NCBI GenBank assembly: GCA_021648365.1
Contig: JAKISY010000044.1
Span: 1-36,116, forward strand
Length of the DNA: 36,116 nucleotides
Source of the DNA: Verrucomicrobiales bacterium
GTDB lineage: Bacteria; Verrucomicrobiota; Verrucomicrobiia; Verrucomicrobiales; DEV007
Direction: 5' to 3'
Positions 1 to 7,516 of the stretch are shown piece by piece (positions within the stretch are counted from its first letter, which is position 1; every line of letters begins with the position of its first letter). The translations under genes were made by a program, and so were the position numbers. The notes below the pieces were generated by a model. That model saw nothing but the letters and a program-made list of their open reading frames with translations, ran no database searches and was not told where the DNA came from.

Positions 1-2
1 CA

Positions 3-440
3 GGAGACGAATACGTGGATTGGATTGGAGTCAGCGTTTTGCAGTTCGGAGATGAGGGTTTCCATGAATCACCTAATCGTGATAAGTTATTAGCTATGGC
101 ACGCGCTAAGGGGAAGCCTGTTGTGATAGGGGAAGCAAGTGCGATCCGCTACACTCATCGGCAAAAAAAGCTTACAGGAAAAGCATACTGGGATTATTGG
201 TATAAACCTTATTTTGAGTTGATCGAGAAACATCCTGAAGTCCGAGCAGCTACAATGATACACGTTGACTGGAACAGTCAACAACAGCACAGGGAACTTG
301 ATTGGGGAGATTGTCGACTGGATAGTGACTCTTATGTGCTTAAGCAATGGCGGAAACAATTAGAAAAAAAATACTGGTTGCTAGTTGATAGAGACTTGTA
401 CCCGGTGGTGAGGGGATTTATAAAGAAGGTTGACAAATAG
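3..440 (+). CDS. GH26-like glycoside hydrolase, C-terminal part (5' end outside window)
   Basis: This reading frame is open from the left edge of the window, so the N-terminus lies upstream. An internal GTG at 15 is unlikely to be the true start, because the four codons before it (GDEY) complete the phrase GDEYVDWIGVS, which is typical of the late part of GH26-type TIM barrels. Next comes KPVVIGEAS, where the glutamate fits the catalytic nucleophile position of GH26 enzymes. The tail is rich in W/Y (AYWDYWYKPYF) and ends KKVDK. The family hydrolyses beta-mannans and related polysaccharides; similar domains occur in exopolysaccharide loci. The TolC-like gene follows 79 bp downstream on the same strand, so an envelope polysaccharide context is possible but is inference. 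The substrate cannot be decided from this fragment. Confidence 0.6.
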   Translation, partial: GDEYVDWIGVSVLQFGDEGFHESPNRDKLLAMARAKGKPVVIGEASAIRYTHRQKKLTGKAYWDYWYKPYFELIEKHPEVRAATMIHVDWNSQQQHRELDWGDCRLDSDSYVLKQWRKQLEKKYWLLVDRDLYPVVRGFIKKVDK

Positions 441-519
441 GGGGTGAAGAACTAATTAAGGTTAATATAAAGATTTGAGGGCAATGTTGTTCTAAATCGT
501 TCTGTATATTTTCCATTCA

Positions 520-1872
520 ATGAAAACGCCTGTGTCTAACTTTTTGCTGTCACGACTGGCTTTGACGGCTGTAGTCTTTTTGACCTTATCATTTTATGCA
601 CAAGCAGGTGTTTTACTCGATATTTATTCAGAAGCCGTTGAATCGGCTCCTATCAAGGAGTCAGGAGATTTGCGATCTCAAGCAGCTAAACAGAATATTA
701 TATCCAAAAAGCGCAATTATTTGCCTAGACTTACTTTTGAGGGACAGCAACTATGGGTGGATCAGGATATCACCATTAACAATGCTTTTGGTTTGAGAGG
801 TGCTAGGGGGAATTACGAAAATACTCGTCTTAATCTCGAGCTGGACCAACCTTTGTATGACCCAACGATCAAATCCAAAATTGAAGTAGCTAGAGCCAAA
901 GGTCGTCAGGTGGAATCACAAGCTCTGCTGATAGTTGAAGTGAAAACGCGTAGATTGATTGAGCAATTTCTTGAGACAGCAAAGTTGCAGCGCTTGATAT
1001 TGTCCACCAACCGCGTGGTCAGTAGGCTAGAAAAAGAGCTGCAAGAAGTCACAAGGAGAAAAGAGGCTAATGTGGCTACTGTCAGTGAGGTGCAAAATAT
1101 ACGACTGGCTTTGGCTTCGGTGAAGCGTGACCGCAGTAATTTTTCACTGAATAGAAATTACGCTTTGGTAAGCATGGGACCGAGTGCTCAAGAGCTCAGA
1201 AAAAAACAATTGCAATGGAGAGAATCCAAAGGGCCATCGTCTTGGGGGAAGTCTGCTGATAAGAAAGGCGTGGCGCCAGAAGTAAAGAATTTGCGTGCTG
1301 AGGTCGAGGAATTTCATCATCAATCCCGTGCCGTGAAACGTCGGTCATGGCCTGTGCTTAAATTGGTAGCACGTTACGGCATAGATAACGGAGGGAACCC
1401 GGAGTTTGGCGGTCTTCGAACGGGAGATAGGGATTTGAACTTTTTTGAGGGTGGTTTGGCCTTGCGGTGGAATATTTTTGAACGAGGCATGAATAACTCT
1501 GAAGCTAAAGAGATTGAGTTGAAGAAAGAGGCGAAAAAGGCCGAATTGCAACAGATGATGGAAGATCGCGATCAATTGGCCACTTATAGCAAAGAATTAT
1601 TAAAGCACTCAAGAACTAGCATGAATGAGTTTAAGAGCTTGATGAAAGAATACAAAATTCTCAAAGATGCTTCAGCTCGCGCTTATGAAGCGGGTAAGGG
1701 GTCTTATATAGATTCGGTTACAGCATACATGGCCTATGAATCGGCATTGAGAGATTGGACGAATGCTGAGCATGAGTTATTGCGTCGTCGGATTACTTTT
1801 TATGCGCAGTCAACGGGCTGGGACAAAGGTTTAGTTCAGAAGGTGGACGCGATGTTTGAAGTAGCGAAGTAG
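520..1872 (+). CDS. TolC-family outer membrane efflux/secretion protein
   Basis: The product has 450 residues, close to the usual size of TolC-like outer membrane factors. An N-terminal signal peptide is evident (hydrophobic LALTAVVFLTLSF, then AQA at about residue 29). Family hallmarks are two long helical repeats rich in A, E, K, R and Q (about 85-200 and 310-440), each preceded by strand-like segments such as PRLTFEGQQLW and PVLKLVARYGID. The second repeat includes the typical phrase YEAGKGSYIDSVTAYMAYESALRD, given here in part only as SYIDSVTAYMAYESAL. The trimeric outer membrane duct would work with an inner membrane pump and periplasmic adaptor; none is visible here. It follows a polysaccharide-hydrolase fragment, so a role in polymer or small-molecule export is possible. 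The ATG at 520 places the signal peptide correctly. Confidence 0.85.
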   Translation: MKTPVSNFLLSRLALTAVVFLTLSFYAQAGVLLDIYSEAVESAPIKESGDLRSQAAKQNIISKKRNYLPRLTFEGQQLWVDQDITINNAFGLRGARGNYENTRLNLELDQPLYDPTIKSKIEVARAKGRQVESQALLIVEVKTRRLIEQFLETAKLQRLILSTNRVVSRLEKELQEVTRRKEANVATVSEVQNIRLALASVKRDRSNFSLNRNYALVSMGPSAQELRKKQLQWRESKGPSSWGKSADKKGVAPEVKNLRAEVEEFHHQSRAVKRRSWPVLKLVARYGIDNGGNPEFGGLRTGDRDLNFFEGGLALRWNIFERGMNNSEAKEIELKKEAKKAELQQMMEDRDQLATYSKELLKHSRTSMNEFKSLMKEYKILKDASARAYEAGKGSYIDSVTAYMAYESALRDWTNAEHELLRRRITFYAQSTGWDKGLVQKVDAMFEVAK

Positions 1873-1889
1873 TGTGATCGACATTGGGC

Positions 1890-2798
1890 TTATCTGAATT
1901 GGTGCGAACCGCGCCGATAAGCCAGTGGTGAGCAGTTCATTTGTCTGCGGAACATGCGGTTGAAGTGGGAGAGGTCGTTGAAGCCTGAGTCTTCGGCGAT
2001 TTGGGTGACGGATTTTTGACTGGTGGTGAGTTCGCGGCAGGCGTTGGCGATGCGGATCTCGGTGAGGAAGGTGATGAAGGAACGTCCGGTGCTGCGTTTG
2101 AAGTGACGGGAAAAGGTGGGACGGGAAACGGGCACGGCGTCGAGGATGTCGGAGAGTTTGAGGGGTTCGTGAAAGTGGCCAGAAATCATGGCGACGGCGG
2201 CGGCGATGGCGCGCTCATGTGGGTCGCCAGGTTCGGGTAGGTGGAAGTCCTTGGACGCTAGCGTTTGGGTATCATGAGGAGGGGCTTGGCTGGCGATGGT
2301 GAGGATGTCGAGCAGGGCGGTGAATCTAGGTAAGGCGGCCAGAGTGGCTAGTTTGCTAAGCCGTGATTGTATCTCAGCGGCTGTGTTACCAGTGATGTGC
2401 AGGCCGAGTCGTGCGGCACGACGTAGCGGTTGCAGGGTGGCGGCGATTTCTTCGCCACTTTGCCAGACGGAGAGGGGGGCTTCAGGATCGAATTGTATGC
2501 AGTAGCCATGACTGGCACCATCCATGCGCCAGTAGTGCGGTAGGTGGCGATCGATGATGATCAGATCCCCAGCGGTGAATTTTTCTAAATGATTGCCGAT
2601 CAGGCGTAGTCCGTGCCCTTCGGTGACGCAGGTGATCTCCATTTCGGAGTGGCGGTGCCAGAGGGAGCCAGATCCATCCACTGGTATGGATTGCCCCGCT
2701 TCGGTGTGTAGGCGAACGCGCTCGATGCTACGATCCCAGCTCAACAGGCGGAAGGATTGTCCGGCTCGGGGTTTGATGGTTTCTACGGCTACGGCCAT
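1890..2798 (-). CDS. AraC-family transcriptional regulator with cupin sensor
   Basis: The 302-residue protein has two parts. The N-terminal half (about 45-115) resembles a cupin sugar-sensing domain, with SLWHRHSEMEI, the metal/ligand-pocket-like HRH, and AGDLIIIDRHLPHYW. The C-terminal about 95 residues are a double helix-turn-helix of the AraC/XylS type: LKLSDILDAVPVSRPTFSRHFKR, quoted in part as VSRPTFSRHFKR, followed by the signature QIAEDSGFNDLSHFNRMFRR and SPLAYRR. It is transcribed away from the xylose-isomerase-like gene across a 190-bp gap. Regulators of this type commonly control the divergent sugar-metabolism gene, so it may respond to the substrate of that isomerase; this is inference from position. 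The ATG at 2798 is the best start and sits just before a heptamer repeat tract. Confidence 0.88.
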   Translation of the reverse strand: MAVAVETIKPRAGQSFRLLSWDRSIERVRLHTEAGQSIPVDGSGSLWHRHSEMEITCVTEGHGLRLIGNHLEKFTAGDLIIIDRHLPHYWRMDGASHGYCIQFDPEAPLSVWQSGEEIAATLQPLRRAARLGLHITGNTAAEIQSRLSKLATLAALPRFTALLDILTIASQAPPHDTQTLASKDFHLPEPGDPHERAIAAAVAMISGHFHEPLKLSDILDAVPVSRPTFSRHFKRSTGRSFITFLTEIRIANACRELTTSQKSVTQIAEDSGFNDLSHFNRMFRRQMNCSPLAYRRGSHQFR

Positions 2799-2801
2799 GG
2801 G

Positions 2802-2843
2802 GAAGTGAGAAGTGAGAAGTGAGAATTGAGAAGTGAGAATTTA
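2802..2843. repeat. Heptamer tandem repeat, unit GAAGTGA/GAATTGA
   Basis: Five consecutive 7-bp units are visible (GAAGTGA three times, GAATTGA, GAAGTGA), followed by a sixth degenerate GAATTTA. The tract begins 4 bp upstream of the start codon of the AraC-type gene, in the space between it and the isomerase-like gene. Related heptamer tracts occur at 5505-5553 and 33470-33490. Copy number changes here would alter spacing in a divergent promoter region. Confidence 0.85.
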
Positions 2844-2988
2844 GTGGGTTTTAAGTGAAAATGAAAGAGGATTTGTGAAATGTGGGGTAGTTTTGAGATA
2901 ATCCAACAAAAAAATGAGTCAAGGGGCGTAGCTGATCTGGGTTTGACTGGGCATAGTGTTGTCAGATTAAATTAAGCAGAACAAAATT

Positions 2989-4029
2989 ATGAGTGAACAG
3001 ACTGAATATAAATTTTCTTTTGGGCCATGGAATATTAGTGAGGGGGAGGATCCGTTTGGTCCTCAGGTGAGGAAGCCGGGGACTTTTGAGGCGAAGCTGG
3101 ATTTGTACCGTCCCTTGGGTTTTGAGGGTGTGCAGTTGCATGACGATGATGTGGTGGAGGGGATCGATGACTTGAGCGTTGAGCAAGTCATGAAGCGTGC
3201 TGCGGAAGTGAAGGTGATGTTGGATGACCGGGGTTTGACTCCTGAGTTTGTTGCGCCGCGCTTGTGGTTTGCTCCTGAAACGGTGGATGGGGGACTGACG
3301 GCTAACTCGGAATCTGATCGTCAGTATGCGATGGATCGCTGCAAGCGCACGATTGATATCGCGCGTGCGGTTGGGACGAAAAACATTGTGATGTGGTTTG
3401 CTCGTGAAGGTTCCTATTGTCGAGAAAGTAAAGATCCTAAGGTGGCATACGATCGTATTTTGGACGGATTGAATACGATGTTGGACTATGATAAGGAAAT
3501 CGAGATTTGGATCGAGCCTAAACCGAACGAACCCACTGACCAGGCCTATGTGCCGACGATTGGGCATACGGTGGCACTAGCCTACGCGAGTAATGATCCG
3601 AAGCGGGTGAAGGGTTTGATCGAGAGTGCTCATGCTATTTTGGCAGGACTAGACCCAGGCGATGAAATGGCTTTTGCGATGGCTCATAACATGTTGGGTA
3701 GTGTGCATTTGAATGATCAGAATGGATTGAAGTATGATCAGGATAAAAACTTCGGAGCTGCGAACTTGCGCAGTGCTTTTAATCAGGTGCGGGTTTTGGA
3801 ACAAAATGGTTATGGAAAAAATGGGGAGTTCATTGGTTTGGATATCAAGGTGATGCGGACTCAAAAGGGCGAGTTGGTGACCACTCATTTGGAAACGAGC
3901 CGAGAGATTTTCTTGGCTTTGGTGGCGAAGGTTCGTTCGCTGGATACGGCGAAGGAGCAGGCGTTCATCGCGGCGCGGGATTATGAGGGGTTGGAGCGCT
4001 ATTTGCTATTGCACTTGATGGGAGTGTGA
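2989..4029 (+). CDS. Xylose isomerase-family TIM-barrel sugar isomerase
   Basis: The 346-residue protein aligns by eye with class I (actinomycete-type) xylose isomerase. Matching landmarks are DPFG (21-24), VQLHDDD (48-54, catalytic-type His51 and Asp54), IEPKPNEP (Glu176 and Lys178, metal ligand and substrate lysine), ESAH (Glu212/His215), HLNDQNGLKYDQD (240-252, Asp250 and Asp252) and GLDIKV with Asp285. It is about 40 residues shorter than typical XylA (near 390), and the usual HIDLN signature reads HLNDQ, so the acid may be shifted by one or two positions. It would interconvert an aldose and a ketose (D-xylose/D-xylulose in the family), but the altered motif and length leave the substrate open. 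The divergent AraC-type gene suggests sugar-dependent control. GlcD and GlcF genes follow. Confidence 0.8.
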   Translation: MSEQTEYKFSFGPWNISEGEDPFGPQVRKPGTFEAKLDLYRPLGFEGVQLHDDDVVEGIDDLSVEQVMKRAAEVKVMLDDRGLTPEFVAPRLWFAPETVDGGLTANSESDRQYAMDRCKRTIDIARAVGTKNIVMWFAREGSYCRESKDPKVAYDRILDGLNTMLDYDKEIEIWIEPKPNEPTDQAYVPTIGHTVALAYASNDPKRVKGLIESAHAILAGLDPGDEMAFAMAHNMLGSVHLNDQNGLKYDQDKNFGAANLRSAFNQVRVLEQNGYGKNGEFIGLDIKVMRTQKGELVTTHLETSREIFLALVAKVRSLDTAKEQAFIAARDYEGLERYLLLHLMGV

Positions 4030-4106
4030 GGCGCTACAAAATAGGGCTAAGTTGACTTTTGCCTTTGCCATGGGGCTGGGTTGAGGTCAGTTTACCCTCA
4101 TAGGTG

Positions 4107-5489
4107 ATGAATCAACAATCGATCAACAAACTACAGCAGTTATTGGGTGAAAAAAATGTCCTTACTGAAAAGGAGGACCTGATCCCCTATGGTTTTGATG
4201 GTACTGCTGCACTGAAGAGTGCGGCGGTGTGCGTGGTTTTTCCTGAGAATACGGAGCAGGTGGCTGCCGTGATGAAGTTGGCGGCTGCTGAGAAGATCCC
4301 CGTGGTCACTCGGGGGTCTGGCACGGGTCTTTCGGGAGGCAGTATTCCTGTGGATGGGGGGATGGTGTTGTGTTTGTTGAAGTTGAAAGAAATACTTGAG
4401 TTGGACACGGCTAATTTGACGATGCTGTGTGAGTGCGGGGTGATCACTAAAGAGATCGATGAGGTGGCGGGAGCGAAGGGGCTGTTTTATCCGCCCGATC
4501 CGGGATCGATCAAGGTGTCGACGATCGGGGGCAATGTGGCGAATAATTCTGGTGGATTGCGGGGATTGAAATACGGGGTGACCAGAGACTATGTGATGGG
4601 TATGGAGGTGGTGACGGCGCAAGGGGAGGTGATATGGTTGGGGTCGAAATGTGTGAAGGACGTGGCGGGATATACGCTGAAAGATTTGTTCATTGGTTCG
4701 GAAGGTACGCTAGGGGTGGTGACGAAGGTGTTGCTGAAATTGTTGCCGCGCCCCAAAGCTCGCAAGACTTTGTTAGCTACCTACGATAGTATGGATGCTG
4801 CGGCGCAGACGGTGGCGGCGATCATAGAGCGTCATGTCATTCCCTGCACTTTGGAATTTCTGGATCGCAAGACTTGTCAGTGTGTGGAGGATTTTGCTAA
4901 AGTTGGGCTGCCGACAGACGCAGCTTCGGTGTTGCTGATGGAGACGGACGGGCACCCAGTGGTGGTGGAGGAAGAGGCGAAATTGATGGAAGAGATCGCT
5001 CGTGAGCACGGTGCTATGACGGTGGAGGTCGCCAAGGATGAGGAGCAGGCGGTGAAGTTGGCTTCGGCTCGGCGTAGTGCGTTTGCTGCGCTGGCGAGGA
5101 TTCGACCGACAACGATTTTGGAAGACATCACGGTGCCGCGTAGTGAGTTGCCTAAGATGGTGCAGTTTGTGGCGGAGGTGGCGCAGCGCTATGGTTTGGA
5201 GATCGCTACTTTTGGTCATATGGGTGATGGCAATTTGCATCCGACTTTTCTGACCAACGAGAAGGACGAAGGGGAGATGGAGAAGGTGGAGTTGGCGATG
5301 GCTGAGATTTTTAGCAAAGCTTTGGCTTTGCATGGAACGATCACTGGGGAGCATGGGGTGGGGCTGGCGAAGAAGAAGTTTTTATCGGAACAGTTTCAGG
5401 ATGCGAGTTATGATATGCTGAAGAAGGTGAAGTTGGCTTTGGATCCAGATGGGGTTTTGAATCCTGGGAAGATTTTTGATGTGGGGTAG
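4107..5489 (+). CDS. glcD: GlcD-like FAD-linked oxidase (glycolate/D-2-hydroxyacid dehydrogenase)
   Basis: The product has about 460 residues, as in GlcD. The N-terminal FAD-binding type 4 domain shows TRGSGTGLSGG (about 70-80), YPPDPGS, STIGGNVANNSGG and GSEGTLGVVT. The C-terminal FAD-oxidase domain carries FGHMGDGNLHP and ITGEHGVG, which are flavin- and metal-pocket signatures of this family. The enzyme oxidises a 2-hydroxyacid such as glycolate or D-lactate, passing electrons to the FeS partner. The next gene, 100 bp downstream, encodes a GlcF-like FeS protein, so the two probably form a complex. No glcE is present between or beside them. Starts GTG 4104 and ATG 4107 are adjacent; ATG is preferred. 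A heptamer tract (5505-5553) lies between glcD and glcF. Confidence 0.88.
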   Translation: MNQQSINKLQQLLGEKNVLTEKEDLIPYGFDGTAALKSAAVCVVFPENTEQVAAVMKLAAAEKIPVVTRGSGTGLSGGSIPVDGGMVLCLLKLKEILELDTANLTMLCECGVITKEIDEVAGAKGLFYPPDPGSIKVSTIGGNVANNSGGLRGLKYGVTRDYVMGMEVVTAQGEVIWLGSKCVKDVAGYTLKDLFIGSEGTLGVVTKVLLKLLPRPKARKTLLATYDSMDAAAQTVAAIIERHVIPCTLEFLDRKTCQCVEDFAKVGLPTDAASVLLMETDGHPVVVEEEAKLMEEIAREHGAMTVEVAKDEEQAVKLASARRSAFAALARIRPTTILEDITVPRSELPKMVQFVAEVAQRYGLEIATFGHMGDGNLHPTFLTNEKDEGEMEKVELAMAEIFSKALALHGTITGEHGVGLAKKKFLSEQFQDASYDMLKKVKLALDPDGVLNPGKIFDVG

Positions 5490-5504
5490 GGGTTAGAGAT
5501 CAGG

Positions 5505-5553
5505 GATTTAAGATTTAAGATTTAAGATTTAAGATTTGAGATTTGAGATTTGA
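5505..5553. repeat. Heptamer tandem repeat, unit GATTTAA/GATTTGA
   Basis: Seven consecutive 7-bp units: four GATTTAA followed by three GATTTGA. The tract starts 16 bp after the glcD stop and ends 37 bp before the glcF start. It has the same period and a similar base pattern to the tracts at 2802-2843 and 33470-33490. Confidence 0.9.
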
Positions 5554-5589
5554 AAAGAGAATTGTTGCATCCTAATAAGCTAACTTTAT

Positions 5590-6897
5590 ATGTCCTCCTA
5601 TCTTAAAGATCTTGATTATTCGGTGGTGCAGCAGTGCATGCATTGCGGGATGTGCTTGCCTACTTGTCCGACTTATCGGGAGACAGGGATGGAGAAGAAC
5701 AGCCCGCGTGGGCGCATCGCTTTGATGCGTGCGGTGGCGGATGATGAGTTGGAGGTGACGAAGGCTTTTGGGGAGGAGATGTATTATTGTCTGGGCTGCC
5801 TCGCTTGCACCACGGCTTGTCCTGCGGGGGTGAATTATCCAGAGCTGTTTGAAATGGCGCGGGCAGAGGTGGAGGAGGCGGGGGTATTGGATCATCCGCA
5901 GCGGAGGTTTTGGCGGTGGTTGAGTTTGCAGCTGATTTTTACTCGTCCGCGACTGTTGCGTTTGATTGGTCGGATGTTGAGACTGTATCAGGTGAGCGGC
6001 ATGGAGAGTTTAGTGAGGAAAAGTGGGGTGCTCTGTATATTGCCCAAAAGTTTGAGAGAGCTGGAACCGACAACTCCGAAGATTCGACCGGCTTTTTCCG
6101 ATGAGCTGATTGATGAGGTGGAGCGTCCGGAAAAGAGAGAAACTAAATACCGAGTAGGTTTGCTGACGGGCTGCGTGCAGGATTTGATTTTGGCGGATGT
6201 GAATAGGGATACGGCGGATGTGCTTTTGCAGAACGGCTGCGAGGTGGTGACTTTGCGCAATCAAAGCTGTTGCGGATCTTTGCATGGGCACAATGGCGCG
6301 GTGGAGTTGGCGAAGCAGATGGCGCGAAGGCATCTCGATGCTTGGGATTTGGATTCCTTGGATGCGATCATCAGCAATGCTGCGGGTTGTGGTTCGCATT
6401 TGAAACATTATGGGCCACTGTTGAAAGATGACGAAGCATACGCTGAGCGGGCGCGACAGTGGGATGTTAAGGCGAAGGATATCAATGAGTGGTTGGTGGA
6501 GATTGATTTCCGTAAACCCGAGGGGGAAGCGAAGGAGGCGATGCAGGTGACTTATCACGAAGCTTGTCATCTTTGTCATGGGCAGCAGATCACTCAGCAA
6601 CCGCGCAGTATTTTGAATAGCATTCCTGGACTGGAGCTGAATGAGTTAAAGGACTCGACTTTATGCTGCGGCAGTGCGGGTATCTATAATATCACGCAGC
6701 CGGAACAGGCTGGGAAATTGCAGGATGAAAAAGTGGCCAATATTGTGGATACCTGCGCGACGGTGACTGCGGTGGCAAATCCAGGCTGTCACTTGCAGAT
6801 TGAAAATGGCTTAAAGGACTGCGGTGCTTCAGAGGTGCGGGTGGCGCATCCGATCACGCTGTTGGCAGAGGCGTATCGTGCGGAGGGAGGGGATTAA
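5590..6897 (+). CDS. glcF: GlcF-like iron-sulfur subunit of glycolate/hydroxyacid oxidase
   Basis: The 435-residue protein has two N-terminal 4Fe-4S motifs, CMHCGMCLPTCP (about 17-28) and CLGCLACTTACP (about 66-77). They are followed by two cysteine-rich CCG domains with GCVQ...QSCCGSLHGHNG and HEACHLCHGQQ...LCCGSAG. This is the standard architecture of GlcF and related LutA/GlpC-type subunits; the length is near the usual 400-430. It would take electrons from the flavin subunit GlcD and deliver them to the quinone pool at the inner membrane. It lies directly after glcD on the same strand and is likely co-transcribed despite the 100-bp spacer with heptamer repeats. Without glcE, the oxidised acid could be glycolate, D-lactate or another 2-hydroxyacid. 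The ATG start at 5590 has no strong ribosome-binding site. Confidence 0.88.
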   Translation: MSSYLKDLDYSVVQQCMHCGMCLPTCPTYRETGMEKNSPRGRIALMRAVADDELEVTKAFGEEMYYCLGCLACTTACPAGVNYPELFEMARAEVEEAGVLDHPQRRFWRWLSLQLIFTRPRLLRLIGRMLRLYQVSGMESLVRKSGVLCILPKSLRELEPTTPKIRPAFSDELIDEVERPEKRETKYRVGLLTGCVQDLILADVNRDTADVLLQNGCEVVTLRNQSCCGSLHGHNGAVELAKQMARRHLDAWDLDSLDAIISNAAGCGSHLKHYGPLLKDDEAYAERARQWDVKAKDINEWLVEIDFRKPEGEAKEAMQVTYHEACHLCHGQQITQQPRSILNSIPGLELNELKDSTLCCGSAGIYNITQPEQAGKLQDEKVANIVDTCATVTAVANPGCHLQIENGLKDCGASEVRVAHPITLLAEAYRAEGGD

Positions 6898-7076
6898 GAA
6901 GAGAACTCAGGAGTCACAATGTCAAAGAGAGAGTGAGAGTGACGCAGAGCAGCAGAGGAAATATTTTTAATAGGATGGGAGTGGAGCTTTTATTGAGGTG
7001 GAGAATTTTCACACAGCTTTGTTTTATTGGCGAAATAGTGTGTTAGCTTATAGAAGTATGTAATGAGTTGTTTTAG

Positions 7077-7274
7077 ATGATTGATCGAAGCGCAGTACAA
7101 ATATTTGAATCCTTTGAAGCGGCAGATGAAGCTGACCGGATGGAACGTTGGTCGATGAAAGCCGACGAGCGACTGCAATTATTGGAACAATTAAGAAAAA
7201 ATTATTATTCTGATGGAAAAACTGCCCCAAGACTTCAGAGAATTCTTGAATCTGCTGAATTCCCACCACGTTGA
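7077..7274 (+). CDS. Small partner protein of a nucleotidyltransferase gene (antitoxin-like, tentative)
   Basis: A 65-residue acidic and amphipathic protein (MIDRSAVQIFESFEAADEAD at the start). Its 3' end overlaps the start of the nucleotidyltransferase relic by about 60 bp, an arrangement often seen for short companion ORFs before minimal nucleotidyltransferases. A phrase like VQIFESFEAADEAD is, in my recollection, common in such companions in environmental bacteria, but I cannot name a defined family. The intact reading frame contrasts with the broken partner downstream, so this may be an orphan. A toxin-antitoxin role is inference only. Upstream (6898-7076) I see nothing recognisable. Confidence 0.5.
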   Translation: MIDRSAVQIFESFEAADEADRMERWSMKADERLQLLEQLRKNYYSDGKTAPRLQRILESAEFPPR

Positions 7275-7484
7275 CTATATTCTGGTGGGAGGTTACGCAG
7301 TCGCTTATCACGGCTATCCGCGCTACACAGGAGATATTGATATATGGGTTAGTGTATGAGGAAAACGCTGAACGCATCGTAGTAGCTCTTAAAGAATTTG
7401 GCTTTGATCTTCCCGAATTATCAAAAGAGTTGTTTTTAGATGAGAAGAGAATGACTCGATTAGGAACTATGCAAATCAGGACTT
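7213..7484 (+). pseudogene. Nucleotidyltransferase-fold protein, frameshifted and 3'-truncated
   Basis: Translation from ATG 7213 gives a recognisable minimal nucleotidyltransferase start: VDYILVGGYAVAYHGYPR followed by TGDIDIWV, where GG and DID are the nucleotide- and metal-binding motif of the fold. The frame stops at TGA 7357-7359. The sense continues in the frame that reads EENAERIVVALKEFGFDLP, so the two halves were one gene; four bases (7354-7357) sit where a multiple of three is expected, fitting loss of two or gain of one base. After RMTRLGT the gene ends abruptly in a perfect palindrome (7465-7505), and the expected C-terminal part (usually about another 50-60 residues) is missing. 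The gene is therefore doubly broken. The intact ancestor was probably toxin-antitoxin or DUF6036-like, but that is uncertain. Confidence 0.75.
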
Positions 7485-7505
7485 GAAGTCCTGATTTGCA
7501 TAGTT
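7465..7505. repeat. Perfect 41-bp palindrome (20-bp arms, 1-nt centre)
   Basis: The left arm 7465-7484 and right arm 7486-7505 are exact reverse complements around a single G at 7485. There is almost no loop, so it would form a cruciform or a dimer-like site rather than a normal terminator; no U-tract follows. Its left edge coincides with the point where the nucleotidyltransferase homology ends, and it sits 11 bp upstream of the ATG of the ATPase gene. This suggests the palindrome belongs to the end of an inserted segment. Confidence 0.95.
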
Positions 7506-7516
7506 ATATTCGTTTT

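Noticed and set aside
7271..7486. Independent 71-residue ORF
   Set aside because: It is the shifted second half of the nucleotidyltransferase, not a separate gene; the first residues have no protein-family character.
7465..7505. Rho-independent terminator
   Set aside because: The palindrome has a 1-nt centre and no U-tract; it also lies directly before a start codon.
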